Shown here piece after piece: positions 42,377-51,127 of a stretch of 64,000 bases of DNA. The stretch lies in the NCBI GenBank assembly GCA_050291365.1, contig JBNKJS010000043.1, forward strand, positions 46,714 through 110,713. The letters are read 5' to 3'. Origin of the DNA: JAAGZL01 sp050291365 (GTDB lineage Bacteria; Pseudomonadota; Gammaproteobacteria; Chromatiales; Chromatiaceae). Under the pieces are notes generated by a model. That model saw nothing but the letters and a program-made list of their open reading frames with translations, did no database searches and was not told where the DNA came from. Position numbers and translations under genes: made by a program. Numbering within the stretch: position 1 is the first letter of the stretch; every line of letters begins with the position of its first letter.

Positions 42377-43126
42377 ATGAGCGAAAAAAAAATAGAACTG
42401 TTTCTGGAACTGCACGGTTCTGAACAGGAGACAAGCGAAGGGCATGAATGGATGGCTGGCGCAGATGCGCTGGTTGTAGACCCATGCCGATGTGGAGTTG
42501 AACGGTTCCAACAGATGCCAGTGGATAAGGCGGTGGTAGTGGCTGGTGATCCGGAGAAGAATCTTGACTGGCGGCAGACAGATTTTTGCCGCTGGGTTGG
42601 TGATGGAGGGTTGGATAACATCGCCAGACTACGGGATCGTTGGCCTGAACAGGAATGGATACCGCGTTTGACCGTTTATCGCCCGGAGGTCAGTTATCGT
42701 TTTTCCGGTCAGGCCCTCGGTGAGGGATTTTCCTTCTATATGCCGGATACGGCGGCTATAAATGGATGTCGGGTGGTGGATGGAGATGCACCGCTGGTCG
42801 AAGAAGTAACTCGGGCGGTTACGCTCGGTTTCTCCACCCTATGGCTCCACTCCGGGGAAGCGGATTCCAGAGCAATGGGATTGGATCTCGAGATGCTGGA
42901 CAAGGTACGCGGAGGTCCCCTTGATATTTGGATTTCCGGCGGTGCAGCAAGCAGAGAGCACCTGTGTAATCTTGCAAAAACCGATGGCGCTGCGGCCGTG
43001 GTCGTGAATGAAAAACTGGTACGGGAGACGGGAATTGATCCGCTACTGCAGGCTCTGGCTCCTGAGGTAGTGATACCAGAGGCAGTACCAATTCATTTCG
43101 AACAATCTCCGGCGAAAACAGGATAG
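42377..43126 (+). CDS. Protein of unknown function, possible TIM-barrel
   Basis: 249 residues from ATG 42377 (AAGGTGGG upstream; GTG at 42362 is possible). No signal peptide or membrane segment. The last third has a barrel-like pattern of alternating strands and helices: DIWISGGAASREHLCNLAKT followed by GAAAVVVNEKLVRETG, reminiscent of HisA/HisF-type barrels. Two or three Cys (PCRCGVERF) could bind metal. I do not recognise the family. Its position between the Mrp pair and the rhodanese suggests a role in maturation of, or cofactor handling for, the enzyme. Confidence 0.6.
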   Translation: MSEKKIELFLELHGSEQETSEGHEWMAGADALVVDPCRCGVERFQQMPVDKAVVVAGDPEKNLDWRQTDFCRWVGDGGLDNIARLRDRWPEQEWIPRLTVYRPEVSYRFSGQALGEGFSFYMPDTAAINGCRVVDGDAPLVEEVTRAVTLGFSTLWLHSGEADSRAMGLDLEMLDKVRGGPLDIWISGGAASREHLCNLAKTDGAAAVVVNEKLVRETGIDPLLQALAPEVVIPEAVPIHFEQSPAKTG

Positions 43127-43133
43127 GATCAAT

Positions 43134-43613
43134 TTGAGGATTTGGACGTTTTTTCTTGCGGTCATCTTTGCGGCTGCTCTATTCACTAATCATGGTGAGG
43201 TCGCTGCCCAGCGACCGAAGGTATCTGCAGAGACCCTTGCCACATGGCTTAACAACTCTGATCCGCCACTCGTTCTGGATGTTAGGGGACGGACTGCCTA
43301 CCGATCCGGTACAGTTCCGAGTGCAGTTGATGGTGGTATCGATCCTTTGGGTTTTCTGCCTGGAGGAGGGGGGGATTCCATAGTACTACTCATGGCCGAC
43401 AAAGCCGATGCAGCGATAATCGACGCCTGGTTTAATCGCCTTGCTAATGCTGGCCACCAGGTGTGGATTCTGGAAAATGGATTGTCCGGCTGGGTTGAGG
43501 CTGGAGGAGAGGTGGTGGAGCCGGAAACTGTCTATACCAAGCCTGGCACCGTGCCGTTTGTGATTCCGAAAGGGATATGTGAAGGCAATGAACCGGTACA
43601 GGTGTTTGAATGA
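43134..43613 (+). CDS. Periplasmic rhodanese-like protein without catalytic Cys
   Basis: 159 residues from a TTG at 43134 with AGGATC upstream. Signal peptide (IWTFFLAVIFAAALFTNHG), then a rhodanese fold (LATWLNNSDPPLVLDVRGRTAY, IVLLMADKADAAIIDAW, WILENGLSGWVEAGG). The position of the active Cys after the central strand is MAD, so sulfur transfer is not expected; a binding role is more likely. A single Cys near the end (KGICEGN) is not at the active site. Confidence 0.8.
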   Translation: MRIWTFFLAVIFAAALFTNHGEVAAQRPKVSAETLATWLNNSDPPLVLDVRGRTAYRSGTVPSAVDGGIDPLGFLPGGGGDSIVLLMADKADAAIIDAWFNRLANAGHQVWILENGLSGWVEAGGEVVEPETVYTKPGTVPFVIPKGICEGNEPVQVFE

Positions 43614-44470
43614 GATGGCCGGTTATCATCTTACTTATCACGTTTGATGTTTTGGCAGGAGAAAACGTACAGCCCCCCGGCCGGGGTGAACCCTCACACT
43701 GCCCGGATTGTCATCAGAAAGAGCATACCGAATACCAGCGCAGCAGGATGGCATCTGCTGCCCGTACCCCATATTTCCTGAAGGAATGGGCGGAGAAAGG
43801 TAAGGTGGAGAGTTGCCTTGAGTGTCATGCCCCTAGCCGTGAAGATGGCGTTACCTGCGGCGACTGTCACGGTGACGGCGGACACCCCTATCCCCGGCTT
43901 GGTGTACCTGAGATCTGCGCACGTTGTCATGATGCCCCTGGTGAGATAACTGTCAGGAGCTTTCGAGACTCCCCCGCCGCCAAGAGTGGGGAGGGGTGCC
44001 TTCAGTGTCATCTGCAAGGCGAAGGAGTCAGCCATGATTTCAGAGGGCCGTCCCGCCCTGGATTCCTTGACGGGATAGCCCGTCTCAGTATCGCCCTGCG
44101 CCGGGATGAGGATAGTTATACCGCCATTGTCAGAATCAGACATAATGCTGGTCATGCACTTCCAGGTGGGACTACTGGTCGCTCGGTGTGGCTGGTGATT
44201 GAGGAATACGATGCCGGGAATCATAGAATCGGCAGGAGGGTACACCGCTTTGGCTGGCTGCATCAACCGGGAATCGGGTGGAAGGAAAATACCCTGCCGG
44301 CTGGACCAGGAAAGGTCATTGAATTCCGGAAAGTCAGCCTGGAGAAGGCGGGCTACCTTCGTGGTAAACTGATTTACAGATTTATACCAGGCGGCCTGGA
44401 ACAGCACGATCCAGACCAGGTGCTGCTGGATCAGGTTGATTTTACATTGACATCTGAAATGACTAGGTAG
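43610..44470 (+). CDS. Periplasmic pentahaem cytochrome c
   Basis: 286 residues: short signal peptide (MRWPVIILLITFDVLA), then five CxxCH haem sites in the first half (CPDCH, CLECH, CGDCH, CARCH, CLQCH) like the cytochrome c554/NrfB-type multihaem families. The second half (~150-286) has no haem and looks like a beta-sandwich (IVRIRHNAGHALPGGTTG, VWLVIEEYD). The extra His residues may be axial ligands. It would pass electrons between the membrane and the molybdoenzyme. Overlaps the rhodanese gene by 4 nt. Confidence 0.87.
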   Translation: MRWPVIILLITFDVLAGENVQPPGRGEPSHCPDCHQKEHTEYQRSRMASAARTPYFLKEWAEKGKVESCLECHAPSREDGVTCGDCHGDGGHPYPRLGVPEICARCHDAPGEITVRSFRDSPAAKSGEGCLQCHLQGEGVSHDFRGPSRPGFLDGIARLSIALRRDEDSYTAIVRIRHNAGHALPGGTTGRSVWLVIEEYDAGNHRIGRRVHRFGWLHQPGIGWKENTLPAGPGKVIEFRKVSLEKAGYLRGKLIYRFIPGGLEQHDPDQVLLDQVDFTLTSEMTR

Positions 44471-44536
44471 ACTCGCCGTGCTTATCTTGAGCGGGTTGAT
44501 CCAAGGTTACTTGGCAATTTTGGTACAGGAGTCTTA

Positions 44537-45409
44537 ATGCGGTCTGCTCTACAAAATCCAGGTTTTGTTAAGGGATTAATACTGTTGCTCCTCTGTTTTG
44601 CTTTAACCACAAGAGTCGGAGCAGACTCTGCAGTGGGTTACCGGATCGGCCTGACGCCAGTTATTCTCACAGATCAGACATCATTTCTGAAGGACTGGCA
44701 ATCTTACCTTACGACTCACCTTGGTGAGCCGGTTAAATTCGTGCAGCGCCAGACCTACAAGGAGATCACCGAACTACTTCTTGCAGGCCAACTAGATGCC
44801 GCGTGGTTGTGTGGTTACCCTTATGTCGTACATCGCGGTGAACTGAAACTACTTAGTGTGCCCATTTTCAGGGGTAGTCCTAAGTACCACTCCTACCTTA
44901 TTGTACCGGCAGCGGATATCAAGAGCAGAGGTTTGTTAGACCTTAAGGAAAAGGTTTTTGTCTATTCCGATCCAGACTCCAATTCTGGATATCTCTATCC
45001 TCAGGTAGAGCTGATAAAGGCCGGTATTGAGCCACGTTATTTTTTTTCCAAGACATTTTTCGCATGGTCCCATCGTGGTGTAGTAACAGCGGTGGCCGAT
45101 GGGTTGGCGCGGGGCGGTGCAGTTGATAGTTATGTATGGGAAACGCTCGCGGAAAAAGAGCCGAATTTAGCAAGCCGTACCCGTATTGTGTCTAAGTCTC
45201 CGGAATATGGCTTTCCGCCACTGGTAATTCCAAGGGGTTTGGAGCGGCGACGCGCTGGTAAGTTACAGCAGGCGCTACTCGACATGTCCTCGGATCCTGT
45301 TGGAGCTGAACTTCTGCACAGGTTGAACCTGGGCGGTTTTATTGTTGGAAGTGACGAGTTGTATGATGGTATTGCAGAGTCGATCAGGATCCTGGAGAGC
45401 GGCAAGTGA
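44537..45409 (+). CDS. PhnD-like periplasmic substrate-binding sensor
   Basis: 290 residues with a signal peptide (GLILLLLCFALTTRVGA), then a PhnD/phosphonate-type binding domain (YRIGLTPVILTDQTSFLKDW, LDAAWLCGYPYVVHRG, VYSDPDSNSGYLYP, AVDSYVWETLAEKEP). PhnD-like proteins beside kinases sense oxyanions, as in the arsenite-oxidising arx regulators and the periplasmic part of TtrS. CAGGAG precedes the start, 66 bp after the pentahaem gene; its end overlaps the kinase start. Confidence 0.85.
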   Translation: MRSALQNPGFVKGLILLLLCFALTTRVGADSAVGYRIGLTPVILTDQTSFLKDWQSYLTTHLGEPVKFVQRQTYKEITELLLAGQLDAAWLCGYPYVVHRGELKLLSVPIFRGSPKYHSYLIVPAADIKSRGLLDLKEKVFVYSDPDSNSGYLYPQVELIKAGIEPRYFFSKTFFAWSHRGVVTAVADGLARGGAVDSYVWETLAEKEPNLASRTRIVSKSPEYGFPPLVIPRGLERRRAGKLQQALLDMSSDPVGAELLHRLNLGGFIVGSDELYDGIAESIRILESGK

Positions 45410-46845
45410 GGACAGGAGATATCAGTTACCGGATAAAGGTGCCATTTACCATCGCCATTGTGATACTCATTACGGCAAGCGTGGTGACTTTAGCTCTTAC
45501 CTGGCGCGCCTACGAGGGGTTGCGGGAGGAGGTATTCCATAATGCGGTGGAGATAGGAAGCGTCCTGTCGAATAGTCTGCCGAATATAATGCTGCACGAT
45601 GATCTTTGGAACGCCTATCGCCTGGTCCGTGCCGCCGAAGGGTGGCCAGGTGATGCATCCAATAGATTGCTTGTTGTTCTCGACCGGAATGGCAAGATCT
45701 ATGTATCAAACAATCCAGATGGACTGGCGGTAGCCACCAATCTCCGTTCCTATGGGGCGGAACTTGCCCGTGTAGAGGCTGAGGCGTTAAGTCTTACAGG
45801 AAATCTAAGGCCTCGACCTTATGAACACCCGAACGACCAGCGTCTATACGTTATCCTACCGATGCTGAGTGACGGCGTCGCCATTGGAACTCTGATCGTA
45901 GGTTATGACCGGTCAATTTTCTGGCCACGTTTCTCTGCCATAGTTGCACGGGCAGTATGGTCTGCGCTTGCTGTGATCGTAGTGCTGTTACCCATCGGAT
46001 GGTATTTTGGAAATAGGATGGTTGCCCCTCTTGGCAAGCTTACAAAATGCATGTCCAAGGTGGGGCGTGAGAGTCCTGAAGATATCGTCTGTAATCTTCG
46101 CAAGGGCAAAGATGAGATAGGCAGACTCGGCGTCAGCTTTCAACAGATGCTCAATGAGCTGGATGAAAAAGAGCGGCTGGAAAGCGAGATGCTTGCGTCA
46201 GAACGGCTCGCCGCCGTAGGACGGTTAGCGGCAGGGGTTGCGCACGAGATTAACAATCCGCTTGGAGGTATGCTGAATGCACTCAATACCTTCAGGCGTT
46301 ACAGTGACACCGACGATCTCGGACGCGAGACCTTCCGGCTCATAGAACGCGGGCTGCAGCAGATCCGTGAAACAGTGTCCGCGCTACTTGTGGAAGCAAA
46401 TCCGAAGAGTCACAGGCTTGGTCCAGAAGATATTGAGGACGTCCGTACCCTATTGCTGCCTGATGTGAATCGAAAACATATTCGCCTGGTCTGGAGCAAC
46501 GAGATTAAAAAAGAATTACTCTTACCCTCAACGCCCATAAGGCAGGCTTTGATAAATCTTTCACTTAACGCAGTTCAGGCATCTCCGGATGGTGGTACAG
46601 TTCACTGTTTGGTAGCCGATGGTAGCGGCAAATTGTGTCTGCAGGTGGAGAATGAAGGGCCGGAAATACCTGAGGATCGCTTGGCGCACCTGTTCGAGCC
46701 ATTTCTTGATGACGCCACCGGAAATGGGCTGGGCCTGTGGGTGACTTATCAACTTGTTAAACAGTTGGATGGTAATATTGGTGTAAAGTGCTTTGATGGA
46801 AAGATAAGATTCGAGGTGGAGTTGCCCATGAAGGAGGTAGTGTGA
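45406..46845 (+). CDS. Membrane sensor histidine kinase
   Basis: 479 residues from a GTG at 45406. TM1 about 11-33, a ~150-residue periplasmic sensor (LVVLDRNGKIYVSNNPDG), TM2 about 182-204, then HAMP, HisKA with the phosphorylated H280 in GVAHEINNPLGG, and an ATPase domain with N box SLNAVQASP and G box GNGLGLWV. It should receive a signal from the PhnD-like protein and phosphorylate the regulator encoded next. Confidence 0.9.
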   Translation: MRTGDISYRIKVPFTIAIVILITASVVTLALTWRAYEGLREEVFHNAVEIGSVLSNSLPNIMLHDDLWNAYRLVRAAEGWPGDASNRLLVVLDRNGKIYVSNNPDGLAVATNLRSYGAELARVEAEALSLTGNLRPRPYEHPNDQRLYVILPMLSDGVAIGTLIVGYDRSIFWPRFSAIVARAVWSALAVIVVLLPIGWYFGNRMVAPLGKLTKCMSKVGRESPEDIVCNLRKGKDEIGRLGVSFQQMLNELDEKERLESEMLASERLAAVGRLAAGVAHEINNPLGGMLNALNTFRRYSDTDDLGRETFRLIERGLQQIRETVSALLVEANPKSHRLGPEDIEDVRTLLLPDVNRKHIRLVWSNEIKKELLLPSTPIRQALINLSLNAVQASPDGGTVHCLVADGSGKLCLQVENEGPEIPEDRLAHLFEPFLDDATGNGLGLWVTYQLVKQLDGNIGVKCFDGKIRFEVELPMKEVV

Positions 46846-48176
46846 TTGAGACCGCTCGCTTATGTCTGGTTGAAGATGACGATATCATGCGGGCCTCCTT
46901 GTGCCAGCGGTTCAAGATTGAGGATATAGCCTGCGACTGTTTCAGCAATGCAGCGGAGGCGCTTGAGTCGCTCAGAAATGGGGGCTATTCGGCGCTGATT
47001 ACCGATATCCGTCTGCCCGATATGAATGGTGAGGATCTTTACAGCACTTTTCTTGAAGCTGATAAGGTGCCACCCCCAACGATATTCATTACCGGTTATG
47101 GGACCATTGCTCAGGCGGTCAGGCTGCTAAAGCTCGGGGCAAATGACTACATTACCAAACCGTTCGATCTTGACGAGCTTCTGGTTAAGCTTAGGGAACT
47201 TGCGCCCCGTCTGTTCGGTAGCGAGGATGAGAACAGAACCGAGCTTGGTGTTTCTCTACAGATGAGGGCGGTCAGGAGTATGTTGAACCGCCTGGCCGAC
47301 TACAGTGTAGATGTGCTGATAACCGGAGAGTCGGGGGTAGGTAAGGAGTATGCTGCCAGGTATTTCGCAAACAGGGTTAATGCGGATGAGAACGCACCTT
47401 TCGTAGCTCTGAATTGCGCGGCACTTCCAGAAGATTTGCTAGAGGCTGAGCTATTCGGACATGAAAAGGGCGCGTTCACCGGTGCAACAAAGAGACGGCG
47501 TGGTGTGTTCGAACAAGCAGATGGGGGTATCCTGTTTCTAGATGAGATTGGGGAGACTTCGCCGAGGATGCAGGCGAAGCTATTGCGTACAATCCAGGAG
47601 CGAGTAGTGCAGCGCATTGGAAGCGAGGAGCAGATTCCGGTGGTGGTGCGTTTGGTCTATGCGACTAACAGGGATCTGAAGGAGATGGTTGCCAAGGGGA
47701 AATTTCGTGAGGACCTCTATTACAGGATCAACGTATCTCATGTACATATACCTCCGTTGCGCGAGCGCAAGGAGGACATAATCTGGCTCTCCCATAAGAT
47801 CGTCGATGAATTTTCCCGTCAGCATAATGAACGCAGATTACTGCTGCCGCTGACGGAACGCTATCTGGAAAGGCAGTCCTGGCCTGGTAATCTGCGGGAG
47901 CTTGCCAATGCCGTCGAACGTGCCTGCATTCTCTCTCCCCAGGATGTAGTTGGTCCCCGGGAGTTTGGAGAATCGGGAAAAGCGCAGGATGCTGCAGAAG
48001 AACATACGCAGTTGAAGGAAGCCATGGGTCAATACGAGAAGAGGTTATTACAGGAAACCCTTGACCATCATGGCTGGCGTGTTGCAGAAACGGCGGAAAG
48101 CCTCGGCATTAGTCGCAAAAGCCTATGGGAGAAGATGAAGCGTTATAACATTACACAAAGTGACAGGGGTGGATGA
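46842..48176 (+). CDS. Sigma-54 dependent response regulator (NtrC family)
   Basis: 444 residues. Receiver domain with phospho-acceptor D55 in ITDIRLPD, a AAA+ domain with Walker A GESGVGKE, the sigma-54 contact loop GAFTGA, Walker B ILFLDEIGE, and a C-terminal Fis-type helix-turn-helix (LGISRKSLWEKMKRYN). It matches the sigma-54 promoter at 32093, so the operon probably activates itself. Starts at a GTG overlapping the kinase stop. The second Asp pair of the acidic pocket (EDDD) is present. Confidence 0.93.
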   Translation: MIETARLCLVEDDDIMRASLCQRFKIEDIACDCFSNAAEALESLRNGGYSALITDIRLPDMNGEDLYSTFLEADKVPPPTIFITGYGTIAQAVRLLKLGANDYITKPFDLDELLVKLRELAPRLFGSEDENRTELGVSLQMRAVRSMLNRLADYSVDVLITGESGVGKEYAARYFANRVNADENAPFVALNCAALPEDLLEAELFGHEKGAFTGATKRRRGVFEQADGGILFLDEIGETSPRMQAKLLRTIQERVVQRIGSEEQIPVVVRLVYATNRDLKEMVAKGKFREDLYYRINVSHVHIPPLRERKEDIIWLSHKIVDEFSRQHNERRLLLPLTERYLERQSWPGNLRELANAVERACILSPQDVVGPREFGESGKAQDAAEEHTQLKEAMGQYEKRLLQETLDHHGWRVAETAESLGISRKSLWEKMKRYNITQSDRGG

Positions 48177-48522
48177 CCAGTCAAGCCGGACTTTACAGCT
48201 GTTTTAAACTATCCCGTTAAAAAAACCATCCAACGACAATGAAGGAAACTGCTAGAATCAAGGCGAATAGGTCCAAGTCTAGACATTCGATTAATTTTCT
48301 AAGGATGAGCGTCTACTGGTAGATCAGGATTTGTTCTCTAGTGAATCCATAATCATTCCTTATGGTCGAGGGTTAATCGTGTTTCGCGTAACTGTGCCAT
48401 ACGATATTCGGTATAAACAGACACACGAATATAGGCGCATTGTATTTACTGTGGCTAAGAAAAGCTGAAGCGAAACCATAGCTTTTTCAGTCCAACAGAA
48501 GCCATTCTGCCTGGCAGTGTTA
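48177..48522. other. Intergenic region, no gene seen
   Basis: About 345 bp between the regulator and the convergent DGC protein. No terminator with a clear stem and T run was found; a short A run follows at 48218. The open frame at 48360-48548 on the minus strand lacks protein features. Confidence 0.4.
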
Positions 48523-49023
48523 TTACGCCGGGATGAATTCTTTTTCAATCAGTAACAATGTTTTTTCAGCTACTTGTTGAGCAACTTCGTTACGCTCTGT
48601 TTCCGGCACATCATCATATAAGAATACATCTCCATACTTTTTGTATAAGGGCAGGGCATCAATGTGAATAATATTTTCAATATTGACAAAATTATTCAAG
48701 ATTCTTCCCATACACTTCAGGAAGCAGCCGTCAATCATTACGATCTTATCTGACTCCTTTACCCAACGCGCCATTAATGAATGTGGGACTACAAACGTTT
48801 CTGCAAAGCAACTGCGGGCATAACGTGATTCCTTAGCGGTTATATTGGCAGCAAGCCTGGCAATTTCACCGCGTATGCAAGGTCCCTCACATGAAAGAAC
48901 CGGGATTTTATGTTTCTCAATATTCTCTGTCGCATATTTTTCACCCGCTGGGCAATGGCCCTTTACACCATCTACTTTTAGCGAGAAGTCTGGTGTTGAG
49001 TTATTATTATTCATGCTTTCCAT
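48523..49023 (-). CDS. DGC-domain putative zinc-binding protein
   Basis: 166 residues (ATG 49023; a second ATG at 49014). The name-giving DGC motif is in MIDGCFLKCMGRIL; other Cys are in VKGHCPAGEK, LSCEGPCIRGEIA and RSCFAE. The DGC family (sometimes annotated as putative zinc-binding) occurs with metal and redox genes and has no known reaction. No signal peptide. It is the last gene of a minus-strand series after an ECF sigma factor and a SHOCT protein. Confidence 0.85.
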   Translation of the reverse strand: MESMNNNNSTPDFSLKVDGVKGHCPAGEKYATENIEKHKIPVLSCEGPCIRGEIARLAANITAKESRYARSCFAETFVVPHSLMARWVKESDKIVMIDGCFLKCMGRILNNFVNIENIIHIDALPLYKKYGDVFLYDDVPETERNEVAQQVAEKTLLLIEKEFIPA

Positions 49024-49065
49024 CTAAATACTCCAATACTTTATCTCAGATAATTATGTTTAAGA

Positions 49066-49287
49066 TCAGGATAAGTTCCTTTTTCTTTCTTCATATTCCT
49101 TTTGGTCAATGTCGCCTTTGGCATATCTTTTGTTGAGAATGTCCAAGGCCGAATTGCCGAATTCCTTCCAGGTCCATGGGCCACACATCATCCTGCCGCA
49201 GCCGAGTATCATAAAAAGCACGCAGGCAACCATCATAAGCAGTGGGAATATCCACCAGTAGCCAGTAAAAAAACTAAATTCTGTCAT
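49066..49287 (-). CDS. SHOCT-domain small membrane protein (second copy)
   Basis: 73 residues from ATG 49287 (AGGTGATTT upstream). One membrane helix (YWWIFPLLMMVACVLFMIL) with Cys-containing flank, then SHOCT motif ALDILNKRYAKGDIDQKEYE. Very similar in layout to the protein at 20744-20965; both adjoin small metal-related genes. Confidence 0.82.
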   Translation of the reverse strand: MTEFSFFTGYWWIFPLLMMVACVLFMILGCGRMMCGPWTWKEFGNSALDILNKRYAKGDIDQKEYEERKRNLS

Positions 49288-49440
49288 ATAAATCACCTCC
49301 AATTGTCCTTCTTCAATAGGTCAGACGAGCGGAAGTGGCGTTTGGATACACCTCACAGAAGGATTTTTAAGAAATAATCCATAAAGTTGTTGATGGCAGG
49401 TGGAAGTGGAGGATCAGTTAGTCAATGAAAAGGAGGGAGG

Positions 49441-50040
49441 TCAATCTTTATCAGTCAGCTGTTTGCGATCACAGGCAAGCCCGCTATTGTAGTCATGGTG
49501 AAAATCACAGCTAGATTCCAAGCTCTTTTTTAGTTTTGCTCTGGCTCTATGGAGTCTTATCTTAGTTGTTTCGAGTGAGATCTGGAGTATCTGGGAAATC
49601 TCCTTGTTTGCGAATCCCTCAAGTTCATTTAAGATGATAACTGTTCTGTAGTCAGGGGGTAGTTTGTCAATAAATTCTCTGATGCACTCACTCATTTCTC
49701 CACGGATAATCTTTTCGTCAGTAGATCTTGGTGTATCTGTATGTTCAGAAATGGTAGATTCAGTCCCCGGCTCATATAACGCAAGTATGGTCTGTGGGCC
49801 GGAGTGAGAATGTTTGTAGTGGGAAGATTTTAACCTGTCTAAGGCAGTATTGGTGGCGATACGATATATCCAGGTAGAGAGCTTTGATTCACCTTTAAAG
49901 CTGCCTAAACTACGATTTATCTTTTCGAATGTGATTTGTGCTAATTCCTCGGCCTCTTGATGATCTGTAAGGCTTGTCAGGTAGCGTAAGATCTTTGTAT
50001 AGTACTGTTCATATATATCTAAAAATAAAAGTGGTTCCAT
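49441..50040 (-). CDS. ECF-type RNA polymerase sigma factor
   Basis: 199 residues. Sigma region 2 (YTKILRYLTSLTDHQEAEEL, STWIYRIATNTALDRLKSS) and region 4 (IDKLPPDYRTVIILNELEGF, NKEISQILQISLETTKIRLH). The tail has two Cys in SSCDFHHDYNSGLACDRKQ, a possible redox or zinc switch. No anti-sigma gene is recognised nearby, unless the SHOCT, DGC or C-x2-C neighbours fill that role. Confidence 0.9.
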   Translation of the reverse strand: MEPLLFLDIYEQYYTKILRYLTSLTDHQEAEELAQITFEKINRSLGSFKGESKLSTWIYRIATNTALDRLKSSHYKHSHSGPQTILALYEPGTESTISEHTDTPRSTDEKIIRGEMSECIREFIDKLPPDYRTVIILNELEGFANKEISQILQISLETTKIRLHRARAKLKKSLESSCDFHHDYNSGLACDRKQLTDKD

Positions 50041-50131
50041 GGTTAATATATACTACGCTTTAATGTTTAAAGGGAGCTAGCTGTTAAGCGCTTACTCCCA
50101 TGAATAGTTGAGCTGCATTCCGGTATTCTGC

Positions 50132-50638
50132 CTATTTTCCTGACTCTTTCGTTATTGTTGGAGTTATGCCTTGCAACTCAAGCGATATATTAAATGGAAA
50201 ACTTACGGATGGAAGGACGTTCATAATACCGTCGCTGTCCATGCCTCGAATAACTGGAAAATCAGTAGATTTTATTGAGTTACGTACAGTCTCAACGGTT
50301 GCATCGCATCCTAGAGCCACCACACCTTCAAACTCAGCCGCACATTTGGCAAGCTCTCTTCGACGTTTCAATGTCCACATACACACCACAAAGTGGTGTG
50401 GCAGTTTGCTGTCGAATACAGCCGTCTTAATTCCCGCATCTTCAAGACGATGCTTGAGGGACTGGATGAAAGATTCATAGGCCTCCGTTCTCAAGAACTT
50501 TCGAAACAACTCGATATATGGCTTTTTCTCCCTTACAGCCAGGCTTGCTGCAGGGCAGAATCGACAGGGTACGATCAGCACGGATTGAAGTCCGGCAACT
50601 TGCGGAAGTATATCTGATTCCTTGAGATAGAATGGCAT
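50132..50638 (-). CDS. Cys-motif protein of unknown family
   Basis: 168 residues, soluble. A CxxC in LIVPCRFCPAASLAVREKKP near residue 26 is followed by a long helix. Later Cys occur in FVVCMW, AKCAAEFEG and VVALGCDATVETV, enough to bind an FeS cluster or zinc. No family recognised. It is 91 bp upstream of the ECF sigma gene on the same strand and may be in its regulon. Confidence 0.6.
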   Translation of the reverse strand: MPFYLKESDILPQVAGLQSVLIVPCRFCPAASLAVREKKPYIELFRKFLRTEAYESFIQSLKHRLEDAGIKTAVFDSKLPHHFVVCMWTLKRRRELAKCAAEFEGVVALGCDATVETVRNSIKSTDFPVIRGMDSDGIMNVLPSVSFPFNISLELQGITPTITKESGK

Positions 50639-51127
50639 TATTCACTCCTCCAAATCAGTTGTACATATAGCAAACGCACTTCATTGATGAAAAGTGTTAC
50701 GGCTATGACGCTATATATCTTTATACTGAATCCGTTTATTGATCTCAATAGAAGTTGCATACAGAACATAAAATCGATGCTTGAGAAGCATAAATTAAGA
50801 AATCAGGGAGAACCCACTTCTGTCCCACTTACGCGTCGTTCCCGCGAAGGCGGGAACCCAGTTGTTACATCATACATACAAATCAACCGCTTACTGGATA
50901 CCCTCCTGCGCGGGTATGACATAGTCACACTTTCAAGTTCTCATGTCACACCACAATTCAGCGCCGTGTAAACACCGAAATGGATGCAATAAATCAGCAT
51001 TTTACTATTTTTAATGGGACAGCAATGGGGAGAACCCCTTATATTGATTGGTGCTACGGTGTCTGATATGACCAAGGACTCTAACGTAGGCTTTTGTTTT
51101 TGCTTGGCTAATAAAGCTAGGCCTAAG
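50639..51127. other. Intergenic region with palindromic repeat
   Basis: About 490 bp between the CxxC protein and the tRNA gene, both reading left. The 95-residue open frame at 50684 runs through the repeat at 50834-50926 and is unlikely to be a gene. Sequence at 51116-51127 matches the flank that recurs in the R2 repeats. Confidence 0.5.
50834..50926. repeat. Dispersed palindromic intergenic repeat (family copy 2)
   Basis: CGTCGTTCCCGCGAAGGCGGGAACC-type hairpin at the left, TTACTGGATACC and GCGCGGGTATGACA at the right, with a longer spacer than the copy at 7616-7700. Same family, differing in hairpin sequence. Confidence 0.75.

Noticed and set aside
43694..44407. Open frame on the minus strand (237 codons) across the pentahaem cytochrome
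   Set aside because: Antisense to five CxxCH motifs; no protein features.
50684..50971. Open frame of 95 codons before the tRNA gene
   Set aside because: Runs through a palindromic intergenic repeat and encodes no recognisable protein.
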